DNA of 59,461 bases from contig JAKUPQ010000006.1 in assembly GCA_022450665.1 (NCBI GenBank), forward strand, positions 1 through 59,461. Reading direction: 5' to 3'. The notes beneath the pieces were generated by a model. That model had not been told where the DNA came from, did no database searches, and worked only from the letters and a program-made list of their open reading frames with translations. Within the stretch, counting starts at the first letter, position 1. Each line of letters begins with the position of its first letter. Position numbers and translations under genes: made by a program. Of the stretch, positions 1 through 9,290 are shown in pieces. The DNA is from Alphaproteobacteria bacterium. Lineage in GTDB: Bacteria; Pseudomonadota; Alphaproteobacteria; Rickettsiales; VGDC01.

Positions 1-1
1 A

Positions 2-2671
2 GTAACCAGCGTGGCGAGTGGCGAAGATACTACATCCGGTGGCGGTGGAGAAGATACCACCACTGGGGGAGATGCGGACGTGAACGTTATGTTCAACTTC
101 CAGAATAATTCCGGTGACATCCCCGCGGGCTATCTCAAAGATCACGGGCGCGGCTATGATGAAGCTACCGGCTATGGTTGGATAACCGAAGCAAGTGTTG
201 GATCCGACGCTCCGGTAGCGTTGGATATTCTAACCAGTGGCCGTGACCGTAACATCGCCGGCTATGACCAGCGGTTAGATACTTTCATTCATATGGAAGA
301 TACGAATTTCTCAGCCGCATGGGAGTATAAAATTGCCAATGGTACCTATGCCGTAACCGTGAGTGTGGGCGACGGCCTTGTAGATGATAGCGATAGCAGT
401 CATTCTATTAATATTGAAGGCGTGTCGGTGATAGATAATTTCATGGCTACGCCACAGCGTGCTTATGATGTAGAAACCGCAGTGGTAACGGTTACAGATG
501 GAAAACTAACCATTGATTCCGTTGGAGGTACAAAAACCAAGCTCAATTTTGTGGAAATTGAGAGTGTAAATACCGACACCCAGCCTACTATTGCTTCGGC
601 AAGCCCATTGGATAATGCGGTAGATGTCAACCGTAGCAAAGCGGTGGCATTTGACGTGTCGCTAAAAGAGGTAGGAGTGGGCGTGGATGGCGCATCGCTC
701 ACCAACGCCACGGTTTCGCTTTATAAAACCAATGGTTTTGAGCAGATTCAAGGCAACCTGAATACCAGCGGTGGTGGCGATACTATTATTTTCAAGCCTA
801 CCACAGCGCTAGAAGCTAATACGGATTATACGTTGATTATGGATGGTGCAACCGATGCTAATGGCACAGAGTTTATTCCTTACACCACTAGTTTCACTAC
901 GGGTGAAGCCGTCGATGTGCAAGCTGCACAGCATACAATTAGTGTGGTAGCAGAGCATGATATGGCGATCAGTTTGCAAATTAGCCCTGATGAATCACAG
1001 CTTTATGCCACCACCGTAGATGGTAAAATCATGCGTTGGGATATTGATCCCACAACAGGAGCGTTGAGCAATAAAGAAACCTTCTTGGATTTACAGGGAG
1101 ATCCTTCTACACCATCGGCGATTATTGGTTTGGCGTTTGATCCGAATGATCCCAATGTATTATGGGTATCGCATAACGGCACGTATTTTGCCGGCGTAGA
1201 AGATTTCACCGGACAAGTTTCTAAACTGCATTTGCAAGATGGTGAAGGCTTCAATGCTACGGTAGAAGAATATATCATTGGCTTGCCTCGCTCTAATCAC
1301 GATCACATGACCAATAGCTTATCTTTTGGCCCCGATGGAGATCTGTATGTTACGCAAGGAAGTAACACTGCCATGGGCGCGCTGGATACGGCATGGGGAG
1401 AGCGTGAAGAACGTGAGCTAACAGCAGCGGTGCTTAAAATCGACCCCGATGTTGAAACCAATGGTGTGCCGATTAACGTACAAACCGAAGATTACATGCT
1501 CGAAGATGGTACCATGACCTTTGGTGACTACGATCCATATGCCGCAAATGCGCCTGTACAGATTTTTGCAACGGGTATGCGTAACGCATACGATCATGTG
1601 TGGCACAGCAATGGCGAATTATACGTGCCGGATAATGGCAGTGCAGCAGGTGGTGTTGTGCCAGATGATCCTAATACGGCGGCTAATGAACGTGTTGCAA
1701 GCGTAGGCAGCCAGCATGATGTGCTTTATCAGGTGGAAGAAGGCGGTTATTATGGCCACCCTAACGCATCACGTGGTGAATACATCTTACGTGGTGGTAA
1801 CCCTACCGATGGTGTGGATCCCGGAGAAGTAGTCCCTAAAAATGGCTTTAAAGGCTATAATGTGGGTGTTCAGCCCGATCCAGATTACCAAACCCATGTT
1901 TTTGATTTTGGCGATAAACAATCTGCTAACGGCATTATCGAACTTAAAACAGATGGCTATGGTGCATCTTTCCAAAATAACCTGCTAGTGGTGCGCTACA
2001 GCGCAGGTAATGACATTGTATCAATTCAATTGGATGCGCAAGGCAATGTAGTAGGAAGTTCGATTTTTGCCAGCGACTTAGTGAATCCGCTTGACCTGGT
2101 AGAGCATGGTTCTTCAGGGCGTATTTACCTCGCAGAGTTCCGTGGATATGAAAGTAAGATTTCTATGTTCACTCCAAGTGAAGATGGCAGCGAAGGCACT
2201 GGTTCAGGTGGCGGCGAAGACACTACCAGTGGCGGAAGCGGAGGTGATACTGTACCAGGTGGTACCGATACAGAGTTTTTGGGATTATACGAAGCAGAGG
2301 ATGCTGACTATACAGGCCCCGAACTTAGAAATCACCGCGAAGGTTTTACTGGCGAGGGCTTCCTGGACTTCTCTAATACAGTAGATGATTACATTGAATG
2401 GACTGTTCAAAACGCCGATGCCGGAATGTATCAGTTAGATTGGCGCTATGCCCTTGGCGATAATGCCCGTCCATTAGATTTGTATATCAATGAGCAATTG
2501 GTTGTAAATAATCTGAACTTCGATAACACCGGAGGATGGGGCAATTGGCAGGAAGTTGGGGTTCAGGCACAACTTCAAGCCGGAACGAACACCATTCGAC
2601 TCGAAGCCGATGGCTCCAGTGGTGGCAATATCGACTCTATGACTATTTCAGAGATTGATGCTGTAGCCTAA
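2..2671 (+). CDS. Secreted multidomain malectin / Ig-like / propeller / CBM protein (5' truncated)
   Basis: The reading frame is open to the left window edge and begins inside a Gly/Ser/Thr linker (EDTTSGG type). The same linker recurs near residue 740, so the true start lies outside the window. Visible modules in order: a malectin-like carbohydrate-binding domain (about residues 25-190), a Big_5-type Ig-like domain with a DNAVDVN motif (about 195-300), a six-bladed propeller resembling glucose/sorbosone dehydrogenases (about 305-730, with FGPDGDLYVTQG and YGHPNASRGEY), the Gly-rich linker, and a C-terminal CBM6/35-like module starting YEAEDADYTG. Family knowledge suggests an extracellular sugar-binding or sugar-oxidising protein; the enzyme activity is not established. 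It converges on a second polysaccharide-binding giant gene, which supports a matrix role. The export signal is outside the window. Confidence 0.8.
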   Translation, partial: VTSVASGEDTTSGGGGEDTTTGGDADVNVMFNFQNNSGDIPAGYLKDHGRGYDEATGYGWITEASVGSDAPVALDILTSGRDRNIAGYDQRLDTFIHMEDTNFSAAWEYKIANGTYAVTVSVGDGLVDDSDSSHSINIEGVSVIDNFMATPQRAYDVETAVVTVTDGKLTIDSVGGTKTKLNFVEIESVNTDTQPTIASASPLDNAVDVNRSKAVAFDVSLKEVGVGVDGASLTNATVSLYKTNGFEQIQGNLNTSGGGDTIIFKPTTALEANTDYTLIMDGATDANGTEFIPYTTSFTTGEAVDVQAAQHTISVVAEHDMAISLQISPDESQLYATTVDGKIMRWDIDPTTGALSNKETFLDLQGDPSTPSAIIGLAFDPNDPNVLWVSHNGTYFAGVEDFTGQVSKLHLQDGEGFNATVEEYIIGLPRSNHDHMTNSLSFGPDGDLYVTQGSNTAMGALDTAWGEREERELTAAVLKIDPDVETNGVPINVQTEDYMLEDGTMTFGDYDPYAANAPVQIFATGMRNAYDHVWHSNGELYVPDNGSAAGGVVPDDPNTAANERVASVGSQHDVLYQVEEGGYYGHPNASRGEYILRGGNPTDGVDPGEVVPKNGFKGYNVGVQPDPDYQTHVFDFGDKQSANGIIELKTDGYGASFQNNLLVVRYSAGNDIVSIQLDAQGNVVGSSIFASDLVNPLDLVEHGSSGRIYLAEFRGYESKISMFTPSEDGSEGTGSGGGEDTTSGGSGGDTVPGGTDTEFLGLYEAEDADYTGPELRNHREGFTGEGFLDFSNTVDDYIEWTVQNADAGMYQLDWRYALGDNARPLDLYINEQLVVNNLNFDNTGGWGNWQEVGVQAQLQAGTNTIRLEADGSSGGNIDSMTISEIDAVA

Positions 2672-2689
2672 ATCACAGCGGAAATATGA

Positions 2690-2732
2690 AAGGAAAATGC
2701 AGCTATGCCTACTGGTATAGCTGCATTTCCTG
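2690..2732. terminator. Bidirectional terminator between convergent genes
   Basis: A long inverted repeat pairs 2692-2706 (GGAAAATGCAGCTAT) with 2717-2730 (ATAGCTGCATTTCC), with one bulged A and a 10-base loop. It sits in the 77-base gap between the stop codons of two convergent genes and can serve both. There is no long T tract on either side, so it is a stem-type terminator by position and structure. Confidence 0.6.
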
Positions 2733-2748
2733 TAAGACATGGGAAGAA

Positions 2749-5700
2749 TTACATGCCGAAATCTGATAAATCAGAGAATGTTCCTACATTACCAGTATTC
2801 AGCTCATCGACATTAGTGTTCTGAAGAGTAACACTATTTCCTTTGCCGAAGTCGAGGATGACATCATTGCCTGATTGAACGGCGCTTTTCAAAATATTTG
2901 CTGCGCTGCCTTTTACATCAGAATCAATGATGATTTTGTCATAAGCGGTTTCGAAATCCGTTATGACGTCTTGCCCGTTATCTTTTTCAAAGATAAACAT
3001 ATCGCTATGGCTGGCGTTTTTCACATTAGCGCCACCGGTGAAAACATCGTTACCTTTACCTGAAACTAAAATGTCGTTTCCGTAACCGGCATCAATATTC
3101 GCACCGTTATTTCCAGCAACTAAAATATCATCGTTGCTGTTGAGGTATGCGGCCATTTTTTCGCCATATTCGTTATACAAGCCACCATCGTTATTGGCTG
3201 AGTTATTAGCACTCACATTTTTCCATATAACTGTGTTTTCGCTTGCATTCGAATCCTGGCGATAGTCGATAAGTTCAAATTGAAATTTGCCTAAGCCATA
3301 GTTTATGTCGCCTGTAAGTTTGCCATTCACAAGCTTAGGTAAAAATTCGGCTTCATATTCCATGTTTTCTACGTAATAGATATTTCCTTGGTCGCGACCG
3401 CCATGGAAATCCATATTTGAATCGGTGAACTCTACATGAAAGTTATTAAAGCCATTGCCACCAAGCATGTGTGCAGAAACCGAATGGCGTACATTAGTAA
3501 TGTCAAGATTCACAAAATCGCTGTAATAGGTTTTGTCATATTCGACACCGTAGCCATTTCCGTCCACGCCTTTATTATACACACCGTCTACGGTGAGGCT
3601 GTCTCCGAATAATTCTAGATTGCCGGAGAAAAAGAACGCATGGCTACCTACATCATTGGCGGTAACATTGAAAATATTGGCTTCGTGCGTACCAGAAAGT
3701 ACCAATGCACGTTGATGGCCATAAGCAACCTCACCAGTAGATTTTCCGCCCACTGCATATTTAGGGAAATAATTGAACTCGGTTGTGTTCAAAATATCAT
3801 CCCATGCCATATTGTTTGGGTTATACAAATCGTTTTTGGTCACGTTATAGCGGATAGAAAAATCATGGACATTCACATTTTCCAGCAAATCTAACTCGTA
3901 GATTTTAACATCATTTAGTGATTGTCCACGCGCCAACATATCAGAACCAAATGCCAATGAGTGCTTAAAGGTTAATTCGTTGCCGTTAATGCCGATAATT
4001 TCTGCCATGCTGCCATGTTCATTATCATCATCGTTTTTGCTGGCGGTGCCTTGCTTATACACCATCACCGTATCGCCGACTGAAAGCCCTTTGGTGCTGC
4101 TCACGTTTAAGCTGCGGTCACCCAAAGAAAAGCTTTGTGTGGCGGTGCCAACATAATCGGATTGATCCGGCATCCAGCGGCCATTATTTGAGCCGTTATC
4201 CAAGCGTATATCATCTCCTTGAATCTGGATCAGATTGTCAACTTTACCATTTGCAAAGTCGGCCACAAAAGTGGTTTTGCCTTCGCCAGCACCTTTGATG
4301 GTGATGTCACCACGCTCTACAAGCAAACGCTGGTTAAACCAATGCTCACCTTCAGCGAACTCCACCGTCAGGTGTTTGCTAGGGTTAGCGTTTTCAATCA
4401 TTTTTGAAATTTGGCTTGCGCTGGTTCCGGTTTTAATAAACAGCGTTTCACCGCCAGTGCTTTCATCACGAATATCACGTGAGCGTCCGGCATAATCTCC
4501 ACGATGCATATTGGTGTCGATTCCACCCCATTCGGCATTGCCAACAGGGGCTGGGCTAGGGTCGGTATTATCTTCTTTCGGCAGATCAACTGGAACTTCA
4601 ACAGGAGTTTCATCGGGCTTGTCATTATCATTATCAGAACCCGAATCGGTATTTTCATTGGTATCAGGTTGTTGAGGCTTTTCAGTTGGTGCGGGTTTTG
4701 CAGGCTCGCTTGGAGCTTGTGGGGGTGAGCCGCCAGAAGATTCACCTGCTGCCATGTTATACTCTCCGGGTATATCGGCAGAAAGTTTGCCGTTCCAATA
4801 CATTTTGGTCAGGCCTTCATACACATCGCCATTGGTGCGTGTCATTGAAGTGCCGCTAAGGTCAACTTCATTGTTATTAACACGAATTCCCAAAATATCA
4901 ACACGGGAAGAGCCGGCATCGTTAACAAATTCTACTTCCAATGTTTTAACTTCACCTGGTGCATCTACTTTAATAGTGTGTTTTTGATTTTGAGTCATCA
5001 ATGCGCGCACTACAAAATTCGAGGCCAGCAATTCACCATTCACATATACATTCAATGCTTCATTACCATGTACCGCATTCACATCAATTTCGATATGCTG
5101 GGTAGCGCCAGTTTCTGTTGCAGGAACGTCGGGTGTTTCTGTTACCGGTGGTTTGCTAGGGCTTGGTGCGCTGTCGTTGCTGTATGCAGCGGGTGCTTCC
5201 ACATCAAGCTTGCCATTCCAATAAAGTGTGGTCAGGCCTTCATGCACATCGCCGTTAGCACGAGTCATGCTGCTTCCACCTAAATCGAGCGTATTACCAT
5301 TAACTGCAATGTCATGTACATTCACGCGAGACGATCCGCTGTCATTAAAGAAGTCCACAGATACGCTGTCTACTTCTTCGGTGGCAATATCGAGTTTTAG
5401 GGTTTCGGTTTTACCTGATCCCATACGTGCGGTTACGGTATGACCCGCTTTCACCAGTTCACCATTGACATAAATATCGACTTTTTCAGTGCCTTGCACA
5501 CCTGAAAGCTCAATGCTAACTTCTTGAGTTGCATCTGCATTTTCGCTGCCGTTATTACTGTCGTTATTACCGCCGTCATTGTTATTTGGCGCTTCGACAG
5601 GAGCAGCGTTGCTTAATTCGGTTGGCACTTCGTAAGAAAGCTTGCCATTCCAATACATTTTGGTCAGGCCTTCATGCACATCGCCATTGGAGCGCACCAT

Positions 5701-6372
5701 TGTACCGTCACCCAAATTCAATGAGCTGTTATTTACGCGAATATCCAGCAATTCTACCCGTGAAGAGCCGGAGTCGTTGAAAAATTCAACCACGACATCT
5801 TCAACTTTTACAGCATCTACTTCCAAGCGTAGCGTTTCACTTTGTTTAATGCTCATACGTGCATTTACGATATGGTTGGCTTCTACGAGTTCTCCATTCA
5901 CGTAGACATTAATCGCTTCGCTGCCGCGTACGCTGGTGAGATCAAGTTCGATAAACTGTTTAACAGCATCGCCCTCTATAGCAGGAGTGCTGGGTGGAGT
6001 AGGGGTGTTATTACCCGTGGAAGGCTGCAAATCTATTTCGTAGTTGCCATTCCAATGCATTTTGGCGAGGTTTTCATAAACTGTGCCATTATCGCGGGTC
6101 ATAGAGCCGAGTTCGGGGTTAATATCTACCCCATTGAGGTTAATTGCCTCAATGTTGACGCGCTCTGCGCCTAAATCGTTCTTCATTTCTATGCGGAGAT
6201 TTTTTAAGTCGCTGTAATCACCCTTGAGTGTCAGCTCGTTTGTTTCGCCCTTGGTGAAGTCAGCGGTGACCTTAACATTCTTATTGGATAGTTCGTCGTT
6301 TAAATAGATATCGATTAAAGGAGTTACTTTGCCGGTTACACCGGAGAATTTTAACTTCAATATATCTTGCAT
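2749..6372 (-). CDS. Secreted RTX protein: four CBM60-like modules plus right-handed beta-helix
   Basis: This 1207-residue protein has no N-terminal signal peptide. The ATG at 6372 is preferred over an upstream GTG because GTGAGG precedes it at proper spacing. Four copies of a ~100-residue module fill residues 1-540. Each carries VYVNGEL-like, FxNDxGSSRV and KMYWNGKL-like motifs, which match Ca-dependent xylan-binding CBM60/CBM36 modules, and they are joined by Pro/Asn/Thr linkers. A Pro/Asp-rich spacer (about 540-620) leads to a parallel beta-helix of the pectate-lyase type (about 640-1070). RTX repeats follow (GYGNDILVSGKGNDVFTGG) with a serralysin-like tail (FETAYDKIIID). Such architecture is exported by type I secretion and acts on, or binds, polysaccharide; polysaccharide lyase or epimerase activity is possible but unproven. 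No type I transporter genes lie in the window. Confidence 0.82.
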   Translation of the reverse strand: MQDILKLKFSGVTGKVTPLIDIYLNDELSNKNVKVTADFTKGETNELTLKGDYSDLKNLRIEMKNDLGAERVNIEAINLNGVDINPELGSMTRDNGTVYENLAKMHWNGNYEIDLQPSTGNNTPTPPSTPAIEGDAVKQFIELDLTSVRGSEAINVYVNGELVEANHIVNARMSIKQSETLRLEVDAVKVEDVVVEFFNDSGSSRVELLDIRVNNSSLNLGDGTMVRSNGDVHEGLTKMYWNGKLSYEVPTELSNAAPVEAPNNNDGGNNDSNNGSENADATQEVSIELSGVQGTEKVDIYVNGELVKAGHTVTARMGSGKTETLKLDIATEEVDSVSVDFFNDSGSSRVNVHDIAVNGNTLDLGGSSMTRANGDVHEGLTTLYWNGKLDVEAPAAYSNDSAPSPSKPPVTETPDVPATETGATQHIEIDVNAVHGNEALNVYVNGELLASNFVVRALMTQNQKHTIKVDAPGEVKTLEVEFVNDAGSSRVDILGIRVNNNEVDLSGTSMTRTNGDVYEGLTKMYWNGKLSADIPGEYNMAAGESSGGSPPQAPSEPAKPAPTEKPQQPDTNENTDSGSDNDNDKPDETPVEVPVDLPKEDNTDPSPAPVGNAEWGGIDTNMHRGDYAGRSRDIRDESTGGETLFIKTGTSASQISKMIENANPSKHLTVEFAEGEHWFNQRLLVERGDITIKGAGEGKTTFVADFANGKVDNLIQIQGDDIRLDNGSNNGRWMPDQSDYVGTATQSFSLGDRSLNVSSTKGLSVGDTVMVYKQGTASKNDDDNEHGSMAEIIGINGNELTFKHSLAFGSDMLARGQSLNDVKIYELDLLENVNVHDFSIRYNVTKNDLYNPNNMAWDDILNTTEFNYFPKYAVGGKSTGEVAYGHQRALVLSGTHEANIFNVTANDVGSHAFFFSGNLELFGDSLTVDGVYNKGVDGNGYGVEYDKTYYSDFVNLDITNVRHSVSAHMLGGNGFNNFHVEFTDSNMDFHGGRDQGNIYYVENMEYEAEFLPKLVNGKLTGDINYGLGKFQFELIDYRQDSNASENTVIWKNVSANNSANNDGGLYNEYGEKMAAYLNSNDDILVAGNNGANIDAGYGNDILVSGKGNDVFTGGANVKNASHSDMFIFEKDNGQDVITDFETAYDKIIIDSDVKGSAANILKSAVQSGNDVILDFGKGNSVTLQNTNVDELNTGNVGTFSDLSDFGM

Positions 6373-7161
6373 TATATGCCTCACAACCGTTTAGCGCCCT
6401 AGAAACTAGGTTCATTAATATCGGGGGAAGATTTTTTGCAATTGAAGTCATCTATGTGACTTTGATGGTGGGTGGCTATGCATAAAGCGGAGCAATTTGG
6501 GAGCAAATAAAAAAGCAATAGCCGTTAGGAGCAAGTCTATAAGTAATCCATAAAATCAGTGTTGTCGAGAAGTTTTTTGAAAAAAATATTTAATAAAATT
6601 TTAAATATATTTGTAAAAAAATCAAATAAATCAAGTCTCTCGGAAGGCTGGCGTTGGTTGCCAAAGAGAGGTGATTAATATATTTACCGATTTTATATGG
6701 AAGATATTAATTAATGATTAAGAAAAGCTGGTAGGGGGAGCAGTCCAAGCTTTTTTACATATTGGATCTGATAATAAGCCGGAGGTTTTAATAAAAGGTT
6801 AAGGATTTGTTTCAGAATTGTAGTCGTATAAAAATACGATAGGGAAAAGAGGGTAAAAAATAAACAAAATATCAACACATGCAAGGCCAATTATACCCCA
6901 AATATTTACTGTAATTTATTTTTACAAAATGGGTCGGTAGATTAGGTTTTGCAGATATATCAATCGGTATGGATATGGTTGCTAAAATACATATTGCGCC
7001 ACGGATGTAAAGCCATAATAAAAAAATATAAATAGCCCATAAACAAAAAGCAAAAAAACGTAATGTTTTCTAATCGTTATAGGAATTTTATGCTCAGCTA
7101 TTTATGAATAGCCCATCACGTTTTTGAAATTGGCAAAACTTAAAAAATTAAAGGGCAGATT
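6373..7161. other. 789-base AT-rich intergenic region
   Basis: No credible coding frame was found between the start of the RTX beta-helix gene (minus strand) and galU (plus strand). The region is very AT-rich, with many A and T runs. A short perfect inverted repeat (CCTAG-AAA-CTAGG, 6398-6410) lies just upstream of the minus-strand gene, and another (TCGTAT/ATACGA) lies near 6826-6841. It presumably holds divergent promoters and perhaps a long leader for galU, but no promoter could be assigned with confidence. Confidence 0.5.
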
Positions 7162-8088
7162 ATGATTAAACCAGTTCGCAAAGCAGTATTCCCAGTAGCA
7201 GGTATGGGCACGCGTTTTTTACCGGCTACTAAAGCTGTACCTAAAGAAATGCTAACGGTAGTGGATAAGCCAATTATTCAATACGCGATGGAAGAAGCTA
7301 TGGCAGCCGGTATTGAGCAGTTTATTTTTGTCACAGGGCGAAATAAATCCGCTATCGACAGCCATTTTGATCATGCATACGAGCTGGAAAGCGTTTTACA
7401 GGAAAAAAATAAAAATGAAGCGCTGGCAAAAGTCACCGAATGGATGCCAAGTCCCGGACAGGTGTTTTTTACGCGCCAACATGCAGCATTGGGGCTGGGG
7501 CATGCCGTATGGTGTGCGCGCCATTTAGTAGGTGACGAGCCTTTCGCAGTGCTATTGCCTGACGATATGATCTTGTCTGACGAGTCTTGCTTAAAGCAAA
7601 TGCTGAGCGCATATAACCAAACTGGTGGGAATTTAGTGGCATCCGAAGAAGTGTCGCCAGAGCTTACACACCAATATGGGATTATAGAGCCGCATCAAGT
7701 AAAGGGTCGTTTGACCTCTGCCAAACGTTTTGTTGAAAAGCCTAAGCCAGAAGACGCGCCTTCAAATTTGGCAGTAATTGGACGTTATGTGTTGCAGCCC
7801 GAAATTTTTGATGTGTTGGAAAATCAAGAGCGCGGAGCAGGCGGTGAAATTCAGCTTACCGATGCAATCAATCATATGACCGCAAACACTGATACCCATG
7901 GCTTCCGCTTTGAGGGTGAGCGATTTGACTGCGGAAATCGCCTGGGTTTTGTTGAGGCAAACATTGCGTATGCCCTGAAACGTGCCGATATGCACGATCG
8001 CGTAAAAGATATGCTGGTGCGCTATCAGGATAAAGCAGCGGTGCCAGCTACCACCCCATGGAAAAAACCTGCGGTACTGGCCGCATAA
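7162..8088 (+). CDS. galU: UTP-glucose-1-phosphate uridylyltransferase
   Basis: It makes UDP-glucose from UTP and glucose-1-phosphate in the cytoplasm. At 308 residues it matches the usual GalU length (about 300). The N-terminus carries the nucleotidyltransferase signature ([15 protein letters not shown], then [11 protein letters not shown]), with LPDD near residue 135 and [20 protein letters not shown] near 190, both typical of the GalU family. The ATG follows AAGGGCAG at suitable spacing. It opens the forward arm of the exopolysaccharide locus and is followed after 22 bases by rfbA, so the two are probably co-transcribed. UDP-glucose made here can feed Ugd further downstream and UDP-sugar-dependent glycosyltransferases. 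Confidence 0.95.
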   Translation: MIKPVRKAVFPVAGMGTRFLPATKAVPKEMLTVVDKPIIQYAMEEAMAAGIEQFIFVTGRNKSAIDSHFDHAYELESVLQEKNKNEALAKVTEWMPSPGQVFFTRQHAALGLGHAVWCARHLVGDEPFAVLLPDDMILSDESCLKQMLSAYNQTGGNLVASEEVSPELTHQYGIIEPHQVKGRLTSAKRFVEKPKPEDAPSNLAVIGRYVLQPEIFDVLENQERGAGGEIQLTDAINHMTANTDTHGFRFEGERFDCGNRLGFVEANIAYALKRADMHDRVKDMLVRYQDKAAVPATTPWKKPAVLAA

Positions 8089-8110
8089 ATCAGGATATCA
8101 GGAGGAAGTG

Positions 8111-9052
8111 ATGAAGGGAATTATTCTAGCAGGAGGCGGCGGAACTCGTTTGGCACCGCTAACCAACGCAATAACCAAGCAAATTTTGCCAGTATACGAT
8201 AAGCCAATGATTTATTATCCGCTGTCTCGGCTGATGCAGGCGGGGATTACTGAAATTATGGTTATCAGTACACCACGTGACATTCCTATGCTGCAAAATC
8301 TTTTGAAAGATGGCAGCCAGTGGGGTGTGGAATTTACCTATAAAGTACAACCATCTCCCGATGGCATCGCGCAGGCGTTTTTGCTGGCCGAAGATTTTAT
8401 TGGCGATGATTCAGTATGCTTAATATTGGGTGACAATATTTTCTATGGCGATGGTCTGGAAAAATCTCTTGTAAACGCTACAAAGCTTGAAAAAGGTGCG
8501 CGTGTGTTCGCCTATCAGGTAAGCGATCCAGAGCGCTATGGTGTAGTAGAATATAACGAAGACAAGATTGCGCTATCCATCGAAGAAAAACCCCAACATC
8601 CTAAATCAAACTGGGCTGTTACGGGTTTGTATTTTTATGATTCTGATGTGGTGAAGATTGCGAAAAGCTTAAAACCATCAGCGCGTGGCGAGTTGGAAAT
8701 TACTGACATAAATCAGGCCTATCTTGATAAAGGCTTGCTATCAGTGGAGCGTATGGAGCGTGGTACCGCATGGCTGGATACCGGCACATTAGATTCATTG
8801 CTTTCTGCAGGTCTGTTTGTGCAAAACATTGAGGCGCGTCAAGGGCTTAAAATTGCTTGTATTGAAGAAATTGCCTATGAAAAGGGTTATATTGATGCAA
8901 TGCAATTGAACAAACTGGCCGATGAAATTGGTAAAAATGAATATGCTAATTACTTGCGCAGACTTTTGCCGCCAATGATGGATTCTATGTCACATAATCT
9001 CATTAAATTTGAGCCACTGGAGGAGCGCCGCAACAGAGCGAAAGCGGCCTGA
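8111..9052 (+). CDS. rfbA: Glucose-1-phosphate thymidylyltransferase
   Basis: It activates glucose-1-phosphate to dTDP-glucose, the first step towards dTDP-rhamnose and related sugars. The N-terminus reads [18 protein letters not shown], with a Gly where many homologues have Ser. [26 protein letters not shown] and [11 protein letters not shown] are all RmlA hallmarks. At 313 residues it is about 20 longer than the usual ~290 because of an extended C-terminus. Two adjacent starts exist (GTG 8108, ATG 8111); the ATG sits well after the strong AGGAGG at about 8100. The partners rfbB, rfbC and rfbD are absent from the window, so the rest of the pathway must be elsewhere. Confidence 0.93.
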   Translation: MKGIILAGGGGTRLAPLTNAITKQILPVYDKPMIYYPLSRLMQAGITEIMVISTPRDIPMLQNLLKDGSQWGVEFTYKVQPSPDGIAQAFLLAEDFIGDDSVCLILGDNIFYGDGLEKSLVNATKLEKGARVFAYQVSDPERYGVVEYNEDKIALSIEEKPQHPKSNWAVTGLYFYDSDVVKIAKSLKPSARGELEITDINQAYLDKGLLSVERMERGTAWLDTGTLDSLLSAGLFVQNIEARQGLKIACIEEIAYEKGYIDAMQLNKLADEIGKNEYANYLRRLLPPMMDSMSHNLIKFEPLEERRNRAKAA

Positions 9053-9070
9053 TCTTCACGTTTGCAAGAG

Positions 9071-9201
9071 GCGGGCATAATGCAGCCCGCTCGCACGTAT
9101 AAATTGCTAGCAATTATTATGGAGAATTTACCTTCTCCGATACATAAATTCCCCATGCGAAGCGCATGGGGATTACAGACGCCCAGCTAGATCAAGCTGG
9201 G
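9071..9201. repeat. Cluster of four consecutive hairpins upstream of the RTX gene
   Basis: Four perfect inverted repeats lie in a row: GCGGGC/GCCCGC (9071-9090), GGAGAA/TTCTCC (9121-9138), CCCCATGCG-AAG-CGCATGGGG (9151-9171) and CCCAGCT/AGCTGGG (9182-9201). The first could terminate galU-rfbA. The others lie in what would be the leader of the RTX gene at 9291 or could be a dispersed repeat element. No run of T follows any of them. Confidence 0.55.
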
Positions 9202-9290
9202 GGTATCCACTTTCATGCTTTTTGCAAAGACAAATGATGAAGTGGTTTGACTACAACAACTAGAGAGAGACTTAAGAAAGGATAACCAAA

